A DNA stretch of 64,000 nt from Loxodes magnus (GCA_946699065.1 CAMPDV010000504.1:1-64000), one strand, 5' to 3'. Shown: positions 12,987-27,087, numbered from the stretch's first letter. Notes: generated by a model from the letters alone, not told the origin. Made by a program: numbers and translations.

Positions 12987-13339
12987 TATTTTAATAAATT
13001 TTAGTACAACTTTCAAACTAGTCGCATATACTTACACCTACTACTAAACTTTAGTCGGTGTAGTTAGCAAACTAAGGCAACTTAAAATTTTGCCCTGATC
13101 ACTCACTTTTAACACCAAGCGGTAGTTCTTCCCCTGTTCCTGTTAGATAGAAAAATTGATATTATAAAGTGTAATTTGCTTCCAAATCAAAGCAATCTGT
13201 ACTTTACATTAAGAATTGAGTTTCTCATGCGAATCCATTTAAGGGACTTTGCATAAATGATCCACGTTCAGGAACTTTGTTGACTCAGCCAACATTTTAG
13301 CTAATAAAGGTTTAATTATTAACATTTTATAATATTTAA

Positions 13340-13885
13340 ATAGAGCAAATATACTCTAAATAAACTTATAAAAGACTACTAAAAATAGAAGAGAACTTAT
13401 ATTCATAGTAGGAAGAAAAACTAGAAATAAGTAAAGACCTCATAAATCAAGAAGATGAAGTTCATATGGTAGACTGAAGAGCTTAAGCTGGAGTTTATGA
13501 ACGAATGGCAGAATTAGAGAATGATAATTGAATAATGAAAAAATATAAGTCTAGAAAAATTGAGTTAAATTAAATTCAAGATTCCAATTAATTGTAGAAA
13601 ACTTGAAGCAGACTTCAAAAGGAATGTATGGAAATGTAAAGAAATTATATTTCATGTAAAGAAAGGGGATGTTATATTTGTAAGAGCCCTTTACATTTGT
13701 GATTGGAAATGTCCAAGACAAGAAAGAATAAGAATTAATATCTGATGAATACTAGCTTATAATTAATAAATTTAATAATGATCTTAGTAAGCTTTAAATG
13801 ATTAATAATTAAAATAACTGTGTGGCTTCCGGCTTAATTAAAGTTTTAAATATATAAATATATAAATATATAAATAAATAAAAAA
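13340..13885 (+). mobile_element. Broken ORF1-only retroelement (copy 4)
   Basis: Retains the middle and end of the family protein: EVHMVD-x-RAQAGVYERMAEL at about 13455-13515 and a knuckle start CYICKSPLHL near 13668. Two stops in the conserved stretch sit where copy 3 has CGA (Arg), i.e. C-to-T changes. Ends in an AATATATA-rich tail at 13848-13880. The N-terminal KGF part is missing. Confidence 0.55.
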
Positions 13886-14600
13886 TGATAAACCATTATA
13901 ATATTTATAAATTAAAAAGTTCTAAATTAATTAATTTAGTTTATAAATATAGACTTTATTATTGAAAATATAGGTAATATATAAAAATATTAGTGATATT
14001 ATTATATATAGTAAAAATAGTAATTTAATTATCATAAATGAGAATAATAAATAGTTTATAATATTGATGGTAATTTAAAGTAGTATAAAATTAATTAAAT
14101 ATATATTTTAAAGTTGATTAATTATTGTTATTATAGTTAAGATTTATTTTGATATATATTTATTTATTTAATTTGAATATTAAAATTAAGTATAAATTTA
14201 TATTTATTAATTTTATATAAATTAGTTAATTTAATAATTATAATAGTAAAAAATGATTTAAACTTATTTACATTTCTAGTTTAAATAAACTGTATTATTA
14301 CAGTTAAATTTAGTTTTATTATAGTTACTATTTTAATTATTTATTTTTAATAATAACTTTATAAAGTTAAAATTTATGTTCTGTTAATTTAATTTTATAT
14401 ATAATAAATGTTTTTACTTTTGATAATTATAGTTTAATAATCTTAAATATTATAAATTAATATTAGTTTATTTTATATTTATTTTATAATATTTAAGATT
14501 ATTCAATGCTTAAGTATAATATTTATTTTTTTTTTTATTCTGTTAAAAAAACTAAATTTCCGTGATTAATTGTTACTGCATCAAGGGTAGAATTTTCATA
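13886..14600. other. AT-only stretch, nothing recognised
   Basis: Simple AT-rich sequence with no motif, repeat or frame that stands out. Confidence 0.6.
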
Positions 14601-15021
14601 ATAATAATAAAAGAAATGTCATAAAACATTAGATGTTAATCGTGTTAAGGAGATTTCGAGAGCTAGATGAAAGTACCTATGGTTCTCCCATGTACCCATA
14701 ACATCTGTTTCACTTGTGCATCTGATTAGTATTAAAGCACTATGACCATTAGATGTGTTTAGTAATCATGTTAACTGCCTCATAAGATACATCCCGTAAA
14801 GTTACAAGAGGATACGCAGTTGTTGAAGTATTTGGAGTCAAAGGGGTTGCTCGATAGCATATCATTACTAGAAGGTTAATAGGCTTCAGTAAAATCAGTT
14901 CGTATTTAGTTAGTTAAGTAGCAATTTACTTTCATCTAGTAGTTGATTTAGCATATCAATTTATTCGTCTTCAAGGACAGTTTAGCTGTATAAAAGGACT
15001 TAAAATAATCAGCTAAGGTTA

Positions 15022-15762
15022 TCAAGTAGTAGTTAAATCTTCTAAGAATCTAGTAGAGTCAAATAAATAAGAATCAGTAAGGAAATTCTCAGTAGTTAAG
15101 TTACGACAATCCATAATTGAGTTAGAGAATATCATCCTTAGTTTCTGAAGCTTAAAGAGCCATGTAATAGTTGTCTTAGGTATCGACAAGGGTATTTGAG
15201 GACTTAGAGAATGTTAAGAGTTCTTTTATTTAAGTAACTAAGGTTAATGGATAATACTAAGTTTAGTTATAATAGTTGAATTATCAAGCTTAGGTTAGCT
15301 AATAGGAGAAAGGAGCATTAGAAAGTTAAATAAAAAAATAAAATGAGGAGAATAAGAGTCTTGCGAAATAGTTGAGTTAGATATAAAGCATTTGGATTTA
15401 AAAGCTTTAGCCTCCTAAATAGTCATGTTAATAGTCTATATAGCCTATCTAGTTCATATGTTAGTCTATTGAATAGGTCTAGTAGTAATAATAAATTTAA
15501 GTTATACCTTAATAGCTTTAGTTGCTTTAGCAGCTTTAGTAGCCTCAACGACCTTAGAAATAGCTTTAGTAGTCTCAATAGTCTTAGTAGCCTTAGATAT
15601 CTTTATAATAGACTTAATAACAACCTTAATTATTGTCTTAATAATAGTCTGTCTAATAATAATAAGGTTATCAATAATCAAATATTTAAGTTATGACTTA
15701 ATAAAAGCCTTAGTTAAGTTTAGATATATCTATAACAATAGTATCGCCTAACAATAAGACAT
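15022..15762 (-). CDS. Possible gene relic with Thr/Lys/Ala-Ile repeat, unknown function
   Basis: ATG at 15762 opens a 246-codon frame in ciliate code with a single internal TGA. Residues about 45-80 form a repeat built on (T/A)-K-(A/T)-I, read from a 12-bp-period DNA repeat (ATKAAKATKAIK). The second half is richer in mixed residues (TENFLTDSYLFDSTRFLEDL). Downstream to about 14600 two other frames also look coding (MITKHIQWSQCFNTNQMHK; SSNDMLSSNPFDSKYFNNC), so a longer frameshifted gene is possible. No homologue recognised. The complementary strand also has a Ser/Asn-rich frame through the repeat, so the coding strand is not certain. Confidence 0.3.
15440..15700. repeat. Degenerate 12-bp-period repeat
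   Basis: Units related to AGCTTTAGTAGC / AATAGTCTTAGT recur in steps of 9-12 bases. The translation is repetitive on both strands (Ser/Asn/Leu on plus, Thr/Lys/Ala/Ile on minus). Confidence 0.6.
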
Positions 15763-16106
15763 TGAAGTTCGTGGTCAAATAAGATATTACAATCGCATAG
15801 ATAAAGAAATAGATAGAATAAAATAAAAGATTAGACTCACTCCATTTAGAATTGTTAAAGAACGGTTAAATCTTGAATAACTCTTATACGATAGCTTAAA
15901 ATTAAATAGTGAATGGAGAGAGTCTTAAAATGGTATTGAGTAAGCTATAATCATAAAAAAATAGGTGGTGAGCGTTTAAAAATCTAAAGAGGAAAGTAAA
16001 TAAAAAATTTAATGTTTTAAAAATTTAGGAAGTAAGAAATATTTAGAAACATATTTTTATTACAGAGAGTAAATTATTAATAATTACTTAAATAAGGTAT
16101 GATTAT

Positions 16107-19100
16107 TTAACATTCTTAACTTAGGTAAGTTAATTAAATATTCTTAACATATAGTTGGCAAGTTAATTTAATATTCTTAACTTAGGTAAGCTAATTTAAT
16201 ATTCTTAACTTAGGTAAGTTAATTTAATATTCTTAACTTAAGACTGTAAGTTAATTTAATATTCTTAACTTAGGTAAGTTAATTTAATATTCTTAACTTA
16301 GGTAAGTTAATTTAATATTCTTAACTTAGGTAAGCTAATTTAATATTCTTAACTTAGGTAAGTTAATTTAATATTCTTAACTTAGGTAAGTTAATTTAAT
16401 ATTCTTAACTTAGGTAAGTTAATTTAATATTCTTAACTTATAGGGCGTAATGATTTTAATACTATTAACTTAGGTAAGTTAATTTAATATTCTTTACTTA
16501 GGTAAGTTAATTTAATATTCTTAACTTAGGTAAGCTAATTTAATATTCTTAACTTAGGTAAGTTAATTTAATATTCTTAACTTAGGTAAGTTAATTTAAT
16601 ATTCTTAACTTAGGTAAGTTAATTTGATATTCTTAACTTAGGTAAGTTAATTTAATATTCTTAACTTAGGTAAGTTAATTTAATATTCTTAACTTAGGTA
16701 AGTTAATTTAATATTCTTAACTTAGGTAAGCTAATTTAATATTCTTAACTTAGGTAAGTTAATTTAATATTCTTAACTTAGGTAAGCTAATTTAATATTC
16801 TTAACTTAGGTAAGTTAATTTAATATTCTTAACTTAGGTAAGTTAATTTAATATTCTTAACTTAGGTAAGTTAATTTAATATTCTTAACTTAGGTAAGTT
16901 AATTTAATATTCTTAACTTAAGTAAGTTAATTTAATATTCTTAACTTAGGTAAGTTAATTTAATATTCTTAACTTAGGTAAGTTAATTTAATATTCTTAA
17001 CTTAGGTAAGTTAATTTAATATTCTTAACTTAGGTAAGCTAATTTAATATTCTTAACTTAGGTAAGCTAATTTAATATTCTTAACTTAGGTAAGTTAATT
17101 TAATATTCTTAACTTAGGTAAGTTAATTTAATATTCTTAACTTAGGTAAGTTAATTTAATATTCTTAACTTAGGTAAGTTAATTTAATATTCTTAACTTA
17201 GGTAAGTTAATTTAATATTCTTAACTTAGGTAAGTTAATTTAATATTCTTAACTTAGGTAAGTTAATTTAATATTCTTAACTTAGGTAAGCTAATTTAAT
17301 ATTCTTAACTTAGGTAAGTTAATTTAATATTCTTAACTTAGGTAAGCTAATTTAATATTCTTAACTTAGGTAAGTTAATTTAATATTCTTAACTTAGGTA
17401 AGTTAATTTAATATTCTTAACTTAGGTAAGTTAATTTAATATTCTTAACTTAGGTAAGTTAATTTAATATTCTTAACTTAGGTAAGTTAATTTAATATTC
17501 TTAACTTAGGTAAGCTAATTTAATATTCTTAACTTAGGTAAGTTAATTTAATATTCTTAACTTAGGTAAGTTAATTTAATATTCTTAACTTAGGTAAGTT
17601 AATTTAATATTCTTAACTTATAGGGCGTAATGATATTAATATTCTTAACTTAGGTAAGTTAATTTAATATTCTTAACTTAGGTAAGCTAATTTAATATTC
17701 TTAACTTAGGTAAGTTAATTTAATATTCTTAACTTAGGTAAGTTAATTTGATATTCTTAACTTAGGTAAGTTAATTTAATATTCTTAACTTAGGTAAGTT
17801 AATTTAATATTCTTAACTTAGGTAAGTTAATTTAATATTCTTAACTTAGGTAAGTTAATTTAATATTCTTAACTTAGGTAAGTTAATTTAATATTCTTAA
17901 CTTAGGTAAGCTAATTTAATATTCTTAACTTAGGTAAGTTAATTTAATATTCTTAACTTAGGTAAGTTAATTTAATATTCTTAACTTAGGTAAGTTAATT
18001 TGATATTCTTAACTTAGGTAAGTTAATTTAATATTCTTTACTTAGGTAAGTTAATTTAATATTCTTAACTTAGGTAAGTTAATTTGATATTCTTAACTTA
18101 GGTAAGTTAATTTAATATTCTTAACTTATAGGGCGTAATGATTTTAATACTATTAACTTAGGTAAGTTAATTTAATATTCTTAACTTAGGTAAGTTAATT
18201 TAATATTCTTAACTTAGGTAAGTTAATTTAATATTCTTAACTTAGGTAAGTTAATTTAATATTCTTAACTTATAGGGCGTAATGATTTTAATACTATTAA
18301 CTTAGGTAAGTTAATTTAATATTCTTAACTTAGGTAAGTTAATTTAATATTCTTAACTTATAGGGCGTAATGATTTTAATACTATTAACTTAGGTAAGTT
18401 AATTTAATATTCTTAACTTAGGTAAGTTAATTTAATATTCTTAACTTAGGTAAGTTAATTTGATATTCTTAACTTAGGTAAGTTAATTTAATATTCTTAA
18501 CTTAGGTAAGTTAATTTAATATTCTTAACTTAGGTAAGTTAATTTGATATTCTTAACTTAGGTAAGTTAATTTAATATTCTTAACTTAGGTAAGTTAATT
18601 TAATATTCTTAACTTAGGTAAGTTAATTTAATATTCTTAACTTAGGTAAGTTAATTTAATATTCTTAACTTAGGTAAGTTAATTTGATATTCTTAACTTA
18701 GGTAAGTTAATTTAATATTCTTAACTTAGGTAGATTAATTTAATATTCTTAACTTAGGTAAGTTAATTTAATATTCTTAACTTAGGTAAGTTAATTTAAT
18801 ATTCTTAACTTAGGTAAGTTAATTTAATATTCTTAACTTAGGTAAGTTAATTTAATATTCTTAACTTAGGTAAGTTAATTTGATATTCTTAACTTAGGTA
18901 AGTTAATTTAATATTCTTTACTTAGGTAAGTTAATTTAATATTCTTAACTTAGGTAAGTTAATTTGATATTCTTAACTTAGGTAAGTTAATTTAATATTC
19001 TTAACTTAGGTAAGCTAATTTAATATTCTTAACTTATAGGGCGTAATGATTTTTATATTCTTAACTTAGGTAAGTTAATTTAATATTCTTAACTTAGGTA

Positions 19101-22100
19101 AGTTAATTTAATATTCTTAACTTAGGTAAGTTAATTTAATATTCTTAACTTAGGTAAGCTAATTTAATATTCTTAACTTAGGTAAGTTAATTTAATATTC
19201 TTAACTTAGGTAAGTTAATTTAATATTCTTAACTTAGGTAAGTTAATTTAATATTCTTAACTTAGGTAAGCTAATTTAATATTCTTAACTTAGGTAAGTT
19301 AATTTAATATTCTTTACTTAGGTAAGTTAATTTAATATTCTTAACTTAGGTAAGCTAATTTAATATTCTTAACTTAGGTAAGTTAATTTAATATTCTTAA
19401 CTTAGGTAAGTTAATTTAATATTCTTAACTTAGGTAAGTTAATTTAATATTCTTAACTTAGGTAAGCTAATTTAATATTCTTAACTTAGGTAAGCTAATT
19501 TAATATTCTTAACTTAGGTAAGTTAATTTAATATTCTTAACTTAGGTAAGTTAATTTAATATTCTTAACTTAGGTAAGTTAATTTAATATTCTTAACTTA
19601 GGTAAGTTAATTTAATATTCTTAACTTAGGTAAGCTAATTTAATATTCTTAACTTAGGTAAGTTAATTTAATATTCTTAACTTAGGTAAGTTAATTTAAT
19701 ATTCTTAACTTAGGTAAGTTAATTTAATATTCTTAACTTAGGTAAGTTAATTTAATATTCTTAACTTAGGTAAGCTAATTTAATATTCTTAACTTAGGTA
19801 AGTTAATTTAATATTCTTAACTTAGGTAAGTTAATTTAATATTCTTAACTTAGGTAAGTTAATTTAATATTCTTAACTTAGGTAGATTAATTTAATATTC
19901 TTAACTTAGGTAAGTTAATTTAATATTCTTAACTTAGGTAAGTTAATTTAATATTCTTAACTTAGGTAAGTTAATTTAATATTCTTAACTTAGGTAAGTT
20001 AATTTAATATTCTTAACTTAGGTAAGCTAATTTAATATTCTTAACTTAGGTAAGTTAATTTAATATTCTTAACTTAGGTAAGTTAATTTAATATTCTTAA
20101 CTTAGGTAAGCTAATTTAATATTCTTAACTTAGGTAAGTTAATTTAATATTCTTAACTTAGGTAAGTTAATTTAATATTCTTAACTTAGGTAAGCTAATT
20201 TAATATTCTTAACTTAGGTAAGTTAATTTAATATTCTTAACTTAGGTAAGTTAATTTAATATTCTTAACTTAGGTAAGTTAATTTAATATTCTTAACTTA
20301 GGTAAGTTAATTTAATATTCTTAACTTAGGTAAGTTAATTTAATATTCTTAACTTAGGTAAGTTAATTTAATATTCTTAACTTAGGTAGATTAATTTAAT
20401 ATTCTTAACTTAGGTAAGCTAATTTAATATTCTTAACTTAGGTAAGTTAATTTAATATTCTTAACTTAGGTAAGTTAATTTAATATTCTTAACTTAGGTA
20501 AGTTAATTTAATATTCTTAACTTAGGTAAGTTAATTTAATATTCTTAACTTAGGTAAGCTAATTTAATATTCTTAACTTAGGTAAGTTAATTTAATATTC
20601 TTAACTTAGGTAAGTTAATTTAATATTCTTAACTTAGGTAAGCTAATTTAATATTCTTAACTTAGGTAAGTTAATTTAATATTCTTAAATTAGGTAAGCT
20701 AATTTAATATTCTTAACTTAGGTAAGTTAATTTAATATTCTTAACTTAGGTAAGCTAATTTAATATTCTTAACTTAGGTAAGTTAATTTAATATTCTTAA
20801 CTTAGGTAAGCTAATTTAATATTCTTAACTTAGGTAAGTTAATTTAATATTCTTAACTTAGGTAGATTAATTTAATATTCTTAACTTAGGTAAGCTAATT
20901 TAATATTCTTAACTTAGGTAAGTTAATTTAATATTCTTAACTTAGGTAAGTTAATTTAATATTCTTAACTTAGGTAAGTTAATTTAATATTCTTAACTTA
21001 GGTAAGTTAATTTAATATTCTTAACTTAGGTAAGCTAATTTAATATTCTTAACTTAGGTAAGTTAATTTAATATTCTTAACTTAGGTAAGTTAATTTAAT
21101 ATTCTTAACTTAGGTAAGTTAATTTAATATTCTTAACTTAGGTAAGTTAATTTAATATTCTTAACTTAGGTAAGTTAATTTAATATTCTTAACTTAGGTA
21201 AGTTAATTTAATATTCTTAACTTAGGTAAGTTAATTTAATATTCTTAACTTAGGTAAGTTAATTTAATATTCTTAACTTAGGTAAGTTAATTTAATATTC
21301 TTAACTTAGGTAAGCTAATTTAATATTCTTAACTTAGGTAAGTTAATTTAATATTCTTAACTTAGGTAAGTTAATTTAATATTCTTAACTTAGGTAAGCT
21401 AATTTAATATTCTTAACTTAGGTAAGTTAATTTAATATTCTTAACTTAGGTAAGTTAATTTAATATTCTTAACTTAGGTAAGTTAATTTAATATTCTTAA
21501 CTTAGGTAAGTTAATTTAATATTCTTAACTTAGGTAAGTTAATTTAATATTCTTAACTTAGGTAAGTTAATTTAATATTCTTAACTTAGGTAAGCTAATT
21601 TAATATTCTTAACTTAGGTAAGTTAATTTAATATTCTTAACTTAGGTAAGCTAATTTAATATTCTTAACTTAGGTAAGTTAATTTAATATTCTTAACTTA
21701 GGTAAGCTAATTTAATATTCTTAACTTAGGTAAGTTAATTTAATATTCTTAACTTAGGTAAGCTAATTTAATATTCTTAACTTAGGTAAGTTAATTTAAT
21801 ATTCTTAACTTAGGTAAGCTAATTTAATATTCTTAACTTAGGTAAGTTAATTTAATATTCTTAACTTAGGTAAGTTAATTTAATATTCTTAACTTAGGTA
21901 AGCTAATTTAATATTCTTAACTTAGGTAAGTTAATTTAATATTCTTAACTTAGGTAAGCTAATTTAATATTCTTAACTTAGGTAAGTTAATTTAATATTC
22001 TTAACTTAGGTAAGCTAATTTAATATTCTTAACTTAGGTAAGTTAATTTAATATTCTTAACTTAGGTAAGCTAATTTAATATTCTTAACTTAGGTAAGTT

Positions 22101-23545
22101 AATTTAATATTCTTAACTTAGGTAAGCTAATTTAATATTCTTAACTTAGGTAAGTTAATTTAATATTCTTAACTTAGGTAAGCTAATTTAATATTCTTAA
22201 CTTAGGTAAGTTAATTTAATATTCTTAACTTAGGTAAGTTAATTTAATATTCTTAACTTAGATAAGCTAATTTAATATTCTTAACTTAGGTAAGTTAATT
22301 TAATATTCTTAACTTAGGTAAGCTAATTTAATATTCTTAACTTAGGTAAGTTAATTTAATATTCTTAACTTAGGTAAGTTAATTTAATATTCTTAACTTA
22401 GGTAAGTTAATTTAATATTCTTAACTTAGGTAAGCTAATTTAATATTCTTAACTTAGGTAAGTTAATTTAATATTCTTAACTTAGGTAAGTTAATTTAAT
22501 ATTCTTAACTTAGGTAGATTAATTTAATATTCTTAACTTAGGTAAGTTAATTTAATATTCTTAACTTAGGTAAGTTAATTTGATATTCTTAACTTAGGTA
22601 AGTTAATTTAATATTCTTAACTTAGGTAAGTTAATTTAATATTCTTAACTTAGGTAAGTTAATTTAATATTCTTAACTTAGGTAAGTTAATTTAATATTC
22701 TTAACTTAGGTAGATTAATTTAATATTCTTAACTTAGGTAAGTTAATTTAATATTCTTAACTTAGGTAAGTTAATTTGATATTCTTAACTTAGGTAAGTT
22801 AATTTAATATTCTTAACTTAGGTAAGTTAATTTAATATTCTTAACTTAGGTAAGTTAATTTAATATTCTTAACTTAGGTAAGTTAATTTAATATTCTTAA
22901 CTTAGGTAAGTTAATTTAATATTCTTAACTTAGGTAAGTTAATTTAATATTCTTAACTTAGGTAAGCTAATTTAATATTCTTAACTTAGGTAAGTTAATT
23001 TAATATTCTTAACTTAGGTAAGTTAATTTAATATTCTTAACTTAGGTAAGCTAATTTAATATTCTTAACTTAGGTAAGTTAATTTAATATTCTTAACTTA
23101 GGTAAGTTAATTTAATATTCTTAACTTAGGTAAGTTAATTTAATATTCTTAACTTAGGTAAGTTAATTTAATATTCTTAACTTAGGTAAGTTAATTTAAT
23201 ATTCTTAACTTAGGTAAGTTAATTTAATATTCTTAACTTAGGTAAGCTAATTTAATATTCTTAACTTAGGTAAGTTAATTTAATATTCTTAACTTAGGTA
23301 AGCTAATTTAATATTCTTAACTTAGGTAAGTTAATTTAATATTCTTAACTTAGGTAAGTTAATTTAATATTCTTAACTTAGGTAAGTTAATTTAATATTC
23401 TTAACTTAGGTAAGCTAATTTAATATTCTTAACTTAGGTAAGTTAATTTAATATTCTTAACTTAGGTAAGCTAATTTAATATTCTTAACTTAGGTAAGTT
23501 AATTTAATATTCTTAACTTAGGTAAGTTAATTTAATATTCTTAAT
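16107..23545. repeat. 28-bp satellite array 2 (about 265 units)
   Basis: Same monomer and orientation as array 1, with both edges inside the window. The left edge starts with degenerate units (16107-16250); the right edge breaks off at TTCTTAATTTTT. 32-bp TATAGGGCGTAATGA variants recur near 16434, 17615, 18123, 18270, 18357 and 19030. In 19.0-23.5 kb that variant is absent and the CTAATTT form is much commoner. The order of variants around 17615-19030 mirrors 1199-2730 of array 1, so the arrays share ancestry as blocks. Confidence 0.97.
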
Positions 23546-23559
23546 TTTTATTATTGTTA

Positions 23560-26500
23560 TAGTATGTAAGGTTTATTTATTGTTTCTCTTTTCTATTTTC
23601 TTAGATCGTAACTTTATTTTAGAATTATCTTTAAAAATAGGTGGTAAATCTTTTATAATTGTTATATAGAATGTTAGTTTTTTTAATGTATTAAATTAGG
23701 GGGTGAGCGCCCTTTTATCATTTTCAAATAGGACGTGAGTATCAATATAACTAGTTATAGTTATTTAATGAAGAATGATTGACTTTAAATACTTTATTTA
23801 GACTTCTTCTTAATTTAAAAATTTATATTTTTTGTATTAATATAAAAGTAGTATTTTATAAATTTTGATATGTATTTATATATATAAATATACCTGATGT
23901 ATATAGAATGTATATATAAATTTTGTATATCTTCTTTCTTTGAATATTTAAGGTTTTTATATAAATTTTTCATGACATATTGTTTATATTAACGAGTTGT
24001 TATAAATTCTATTGATGATTATAAATAAGTTACTAAAGTGTATTAATAATATAGTTATGTATTTTTTATTTACTAATTTAAGAAGTGGTTTATGAGTATA
24101 TTTTTTAATTTTTTTAATTTATTAACTAATATTCATTTAAGTTTATGGCTTAATGGATATCGGTGTTTATATTTTATTATTAATGTTATATGTTTCAATT
24201 AAAAGAGATAGTTTTAGGTGAAAGTTGTTTATTTGTTTTATTTACAAATTTAAATATTATGTGAATAATGTTTTTTAATATTGTGTGAATAGCATGTGAA
24301 TAGTATGTGAATAGTGTGTGTGAATAGTGTGTGAATTTGTGTGAGTAAAAAAGTTTATTTTTTCTGTGTGTAATGTGCTTGGGTGATGTTAAAAGGTGTG
24401 ATGATAAAATTTTATTATAAAGTGTTGAATGATATGTAGTTTAATATGAGTTATAGTATGTTATAAGATATAAGTATTTGAATTTAGTTTTATTTTTAAA
24501 TAAGTTTGTTTAATATTATTATTATTTAGTATAATATGGGTATATTATGGGAATAATATGTATAATTAATGAATGAAAAAATTTCTTAATTTTATTAATG
24601 GTAGTGAGGTAAATATTTTCTTTAAATAAAAAGACAATTTGATATAAGCATGTTTTAAGTATAAAAATTATTTTTGTTAGAAGGATAGGGTAAAAGTTGT
24701 TTTTGATTTAAATAAAAATATTTATGGTTAAAGCTTATTATAGTTTAAAGTATTTTATTTTTAGAAAGCGAAAAGTTAAATTATTTAAAGGTGTGTAAGA
24801 GATATTATAATATTTTTAAGTGAAATGTTAATTATAAAAATTATTAATAAGGTGGAAAGGGAGTGAAGTTAAAGGCAATGTTTAATTTTGTCTAAAGAGA
24901 ATTGTTTAGTATTTTAATTTTAAAATAATTTTATTTTTTTAATGTTTCTTTATTTTTTTAATTTTTAATTTTTAATTTCTATATTTTTGAGTAATAAGAT
25001 TTTGTTAAAACAAAAAATTTGTCTTTGCTCAGCGTTTTATACTATAGAAGATTTTTTCTGACGGACTAAATTTTTTTTTAATTTTAAATCAAATTTTTAA
25101 GTTTATTTTTCTTATTAAAGTAAATAATTTGGAGTAAAAGTTTTTAGATAAGATATAATAGATAGATTAGGAATATAAAAATTATTTAAGATAGATATAT
25201 ATTAAAAAAGTAAATATTTTAGGATATTTTTAATAATGTAAAAAAGATTTTAATTTAATATATATTTTTTATTTTATATCTCTAAGTTTTAATAACAATA
25301 TTTGCTTATTAAACTGATGCTATGCAATATTTATTTATTTTTCAAATAATAGTTTATTATTTTTTTAATATATAGATAAGGATAATAAATCTAATAATAA
25401 GAAAAAGATAAAAGTTTCATACATATTTATGAATTAAAAATAGTTAAAAATAAATTATAGCTCTTCTAAAAATTAATTAATTATAAAATATTATATAATT
25501 AGATGAGAGAAATAAATTAAATTAAATAGTAAAGAAAATAAAACCTTTCAGTCTAGCTCTTTAAAAGTTGCTTATTCATTTACAAATTAAAAATTACAAC
25601 TTTTATTTTTAATAATGAAAAAGTATATTTTTAATAGAATATATATTTTTTTTTTTTTGATATTAAGACATTCTAAAAATAATCTTAGTATATTTAGTTA
25701 GAATCTATTTATTAGCAAATATAAAGTTTTACAGCAGTTTTTTTTATTTATGCTTAGTGCATGATAATATGAACTGATAGATTTATAATTAAATTTTAGT
25801 TAACCTTAATATTCTTTTCACAATTTTAGAATTTATTTTAATAATAACTAAATTTTTTTCTAATTCTACTAAAAAAATTATTAATTTTAATCTATAATAC
25901 AAAGGAAAATAATGATGATTATTTTTAATTTGAACTAATTCTGCTGAAATTTAATCTCATAAAATAATAAAAGATTCTTATTAATTTTAAATTTAGATTT
26001 AAAAAAGAGTTTTTAAAACTTTTAACTTAAGAGATACTTTCATTAAAAAAAATGTTTGCGAAATTTTTTTACAATTATTAATTTTGAATGTTTAAGAAAA
26101 GTAACTCTCATCTTACTGTTTTCTCCGAACGGAATTTTTAATGGCAGATATTCTTCTAATCTACTTTTTTAAACAGAAAAAACATTGAGTAATGAATCCA
26201 GATTCGAAAATAATAGACTTAAAACACTTACCAAGTTCAGATAGTCTTCAGACATCACTTCCTTCAAGATATTGGATCCAAGTAAGAATCTCTCTAAAAT
26301 TAGAGATATAATCATATAGATAAAAATAATGCTTCTGCCATTTTTTTTATTATGTTTTTTTATTTTTAATTATGCCTTAAATTTCATTACACTCTTATTT
26401 TCTTTGTGTCTTTTACTTCATCCGTTTAAGTTTTATCAGTTTTCAGCAATTAAAATTTTTTGATTTAAGCATTCTGTGAAATATTTTAATTCACCAATAT

Positions 26501-27071
26501 AAGTTTATATTAAATAAACGAATTTATGTAATTATTAGTAAGGATTTTCAAAAACATATAGAATATGTTTTATTTGCATCAGAATAAATCATTTTATAAG
26601 ATAAATATATAAGTTTAAAAAAATTTCAGGATAAACAATAGAATAAGGTAATTGTTCTGCATTTCCTATATAATTAATGTAAAATAAAATAAAAAGATTG
26701 AATTATATTGTTTATAACTAATGAAGACATATATTAATTAATAAATAATAAGCTTAATTATTAAATTATTTGCTTTTAAAAAATTTTATAGTAAACAAAA
26801 GTATCTAAATAAAAGATTATAAAGCATTATAAAAAATAAAAATAAATAATAATTTATTAATATTAAGCTACTTTAATTTATTCATATAAATAAAAAAGAT
26901 ATTTTAAATCCTTCATTTAAAGTAATTATTAAATTAATAAATTTAAAATCAAAACTCTTAGCATCATATAACAAAAAATTAAAATAAAAAATATTTAATA
27001 AGAAATCGAATAAACTATTTAAAATTGTAAAATCAAGATATGTAGATAAAAATGTAATAAATAACAAAATA
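23560..27071. repeat. Flank copy B, first part
   Basis: Direct duplicate of 4510-7760. The main difference is a 285-bp segment at about 25366-25652, absent from copy A (site near 6315) but present in copy C. No gene seen. Contains the GTGAATA minisatellite at 24253-24352 and the conserved block at 26125-26310. Confidence 0.85.
25366..25652. other. 285-bp segment present in copies B and C, absent in A
   Basis: Bounded by AATATATA on the left and AATATATATTTT on the right; copy A joins the flanks directly at TTTTTTATTTTGATATT. Copy C's homology starts at this segment's left edge (57030-57040), suggesting a real boundary. No ORF. Confidence 0.5.
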
Positions 27072-27087
27072 AAATATTAATAAAAAT
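27072..27087. repeat. 16-bp target-site duplication (left)
   Basis: AAATATTAATAAAAAT, repeated exactly at 27401-27416. Copies A and C keep a similar single site without insertion. Confidence 0.8.

Noticed and set aside
15469-15696. 75-residue Ser/Asn-rich plus-strand protein
   Set aside because: It reads through a 12-bp-period DNA repeat; composition is explained by the repeat, and the opposite strand gives a longer frame.
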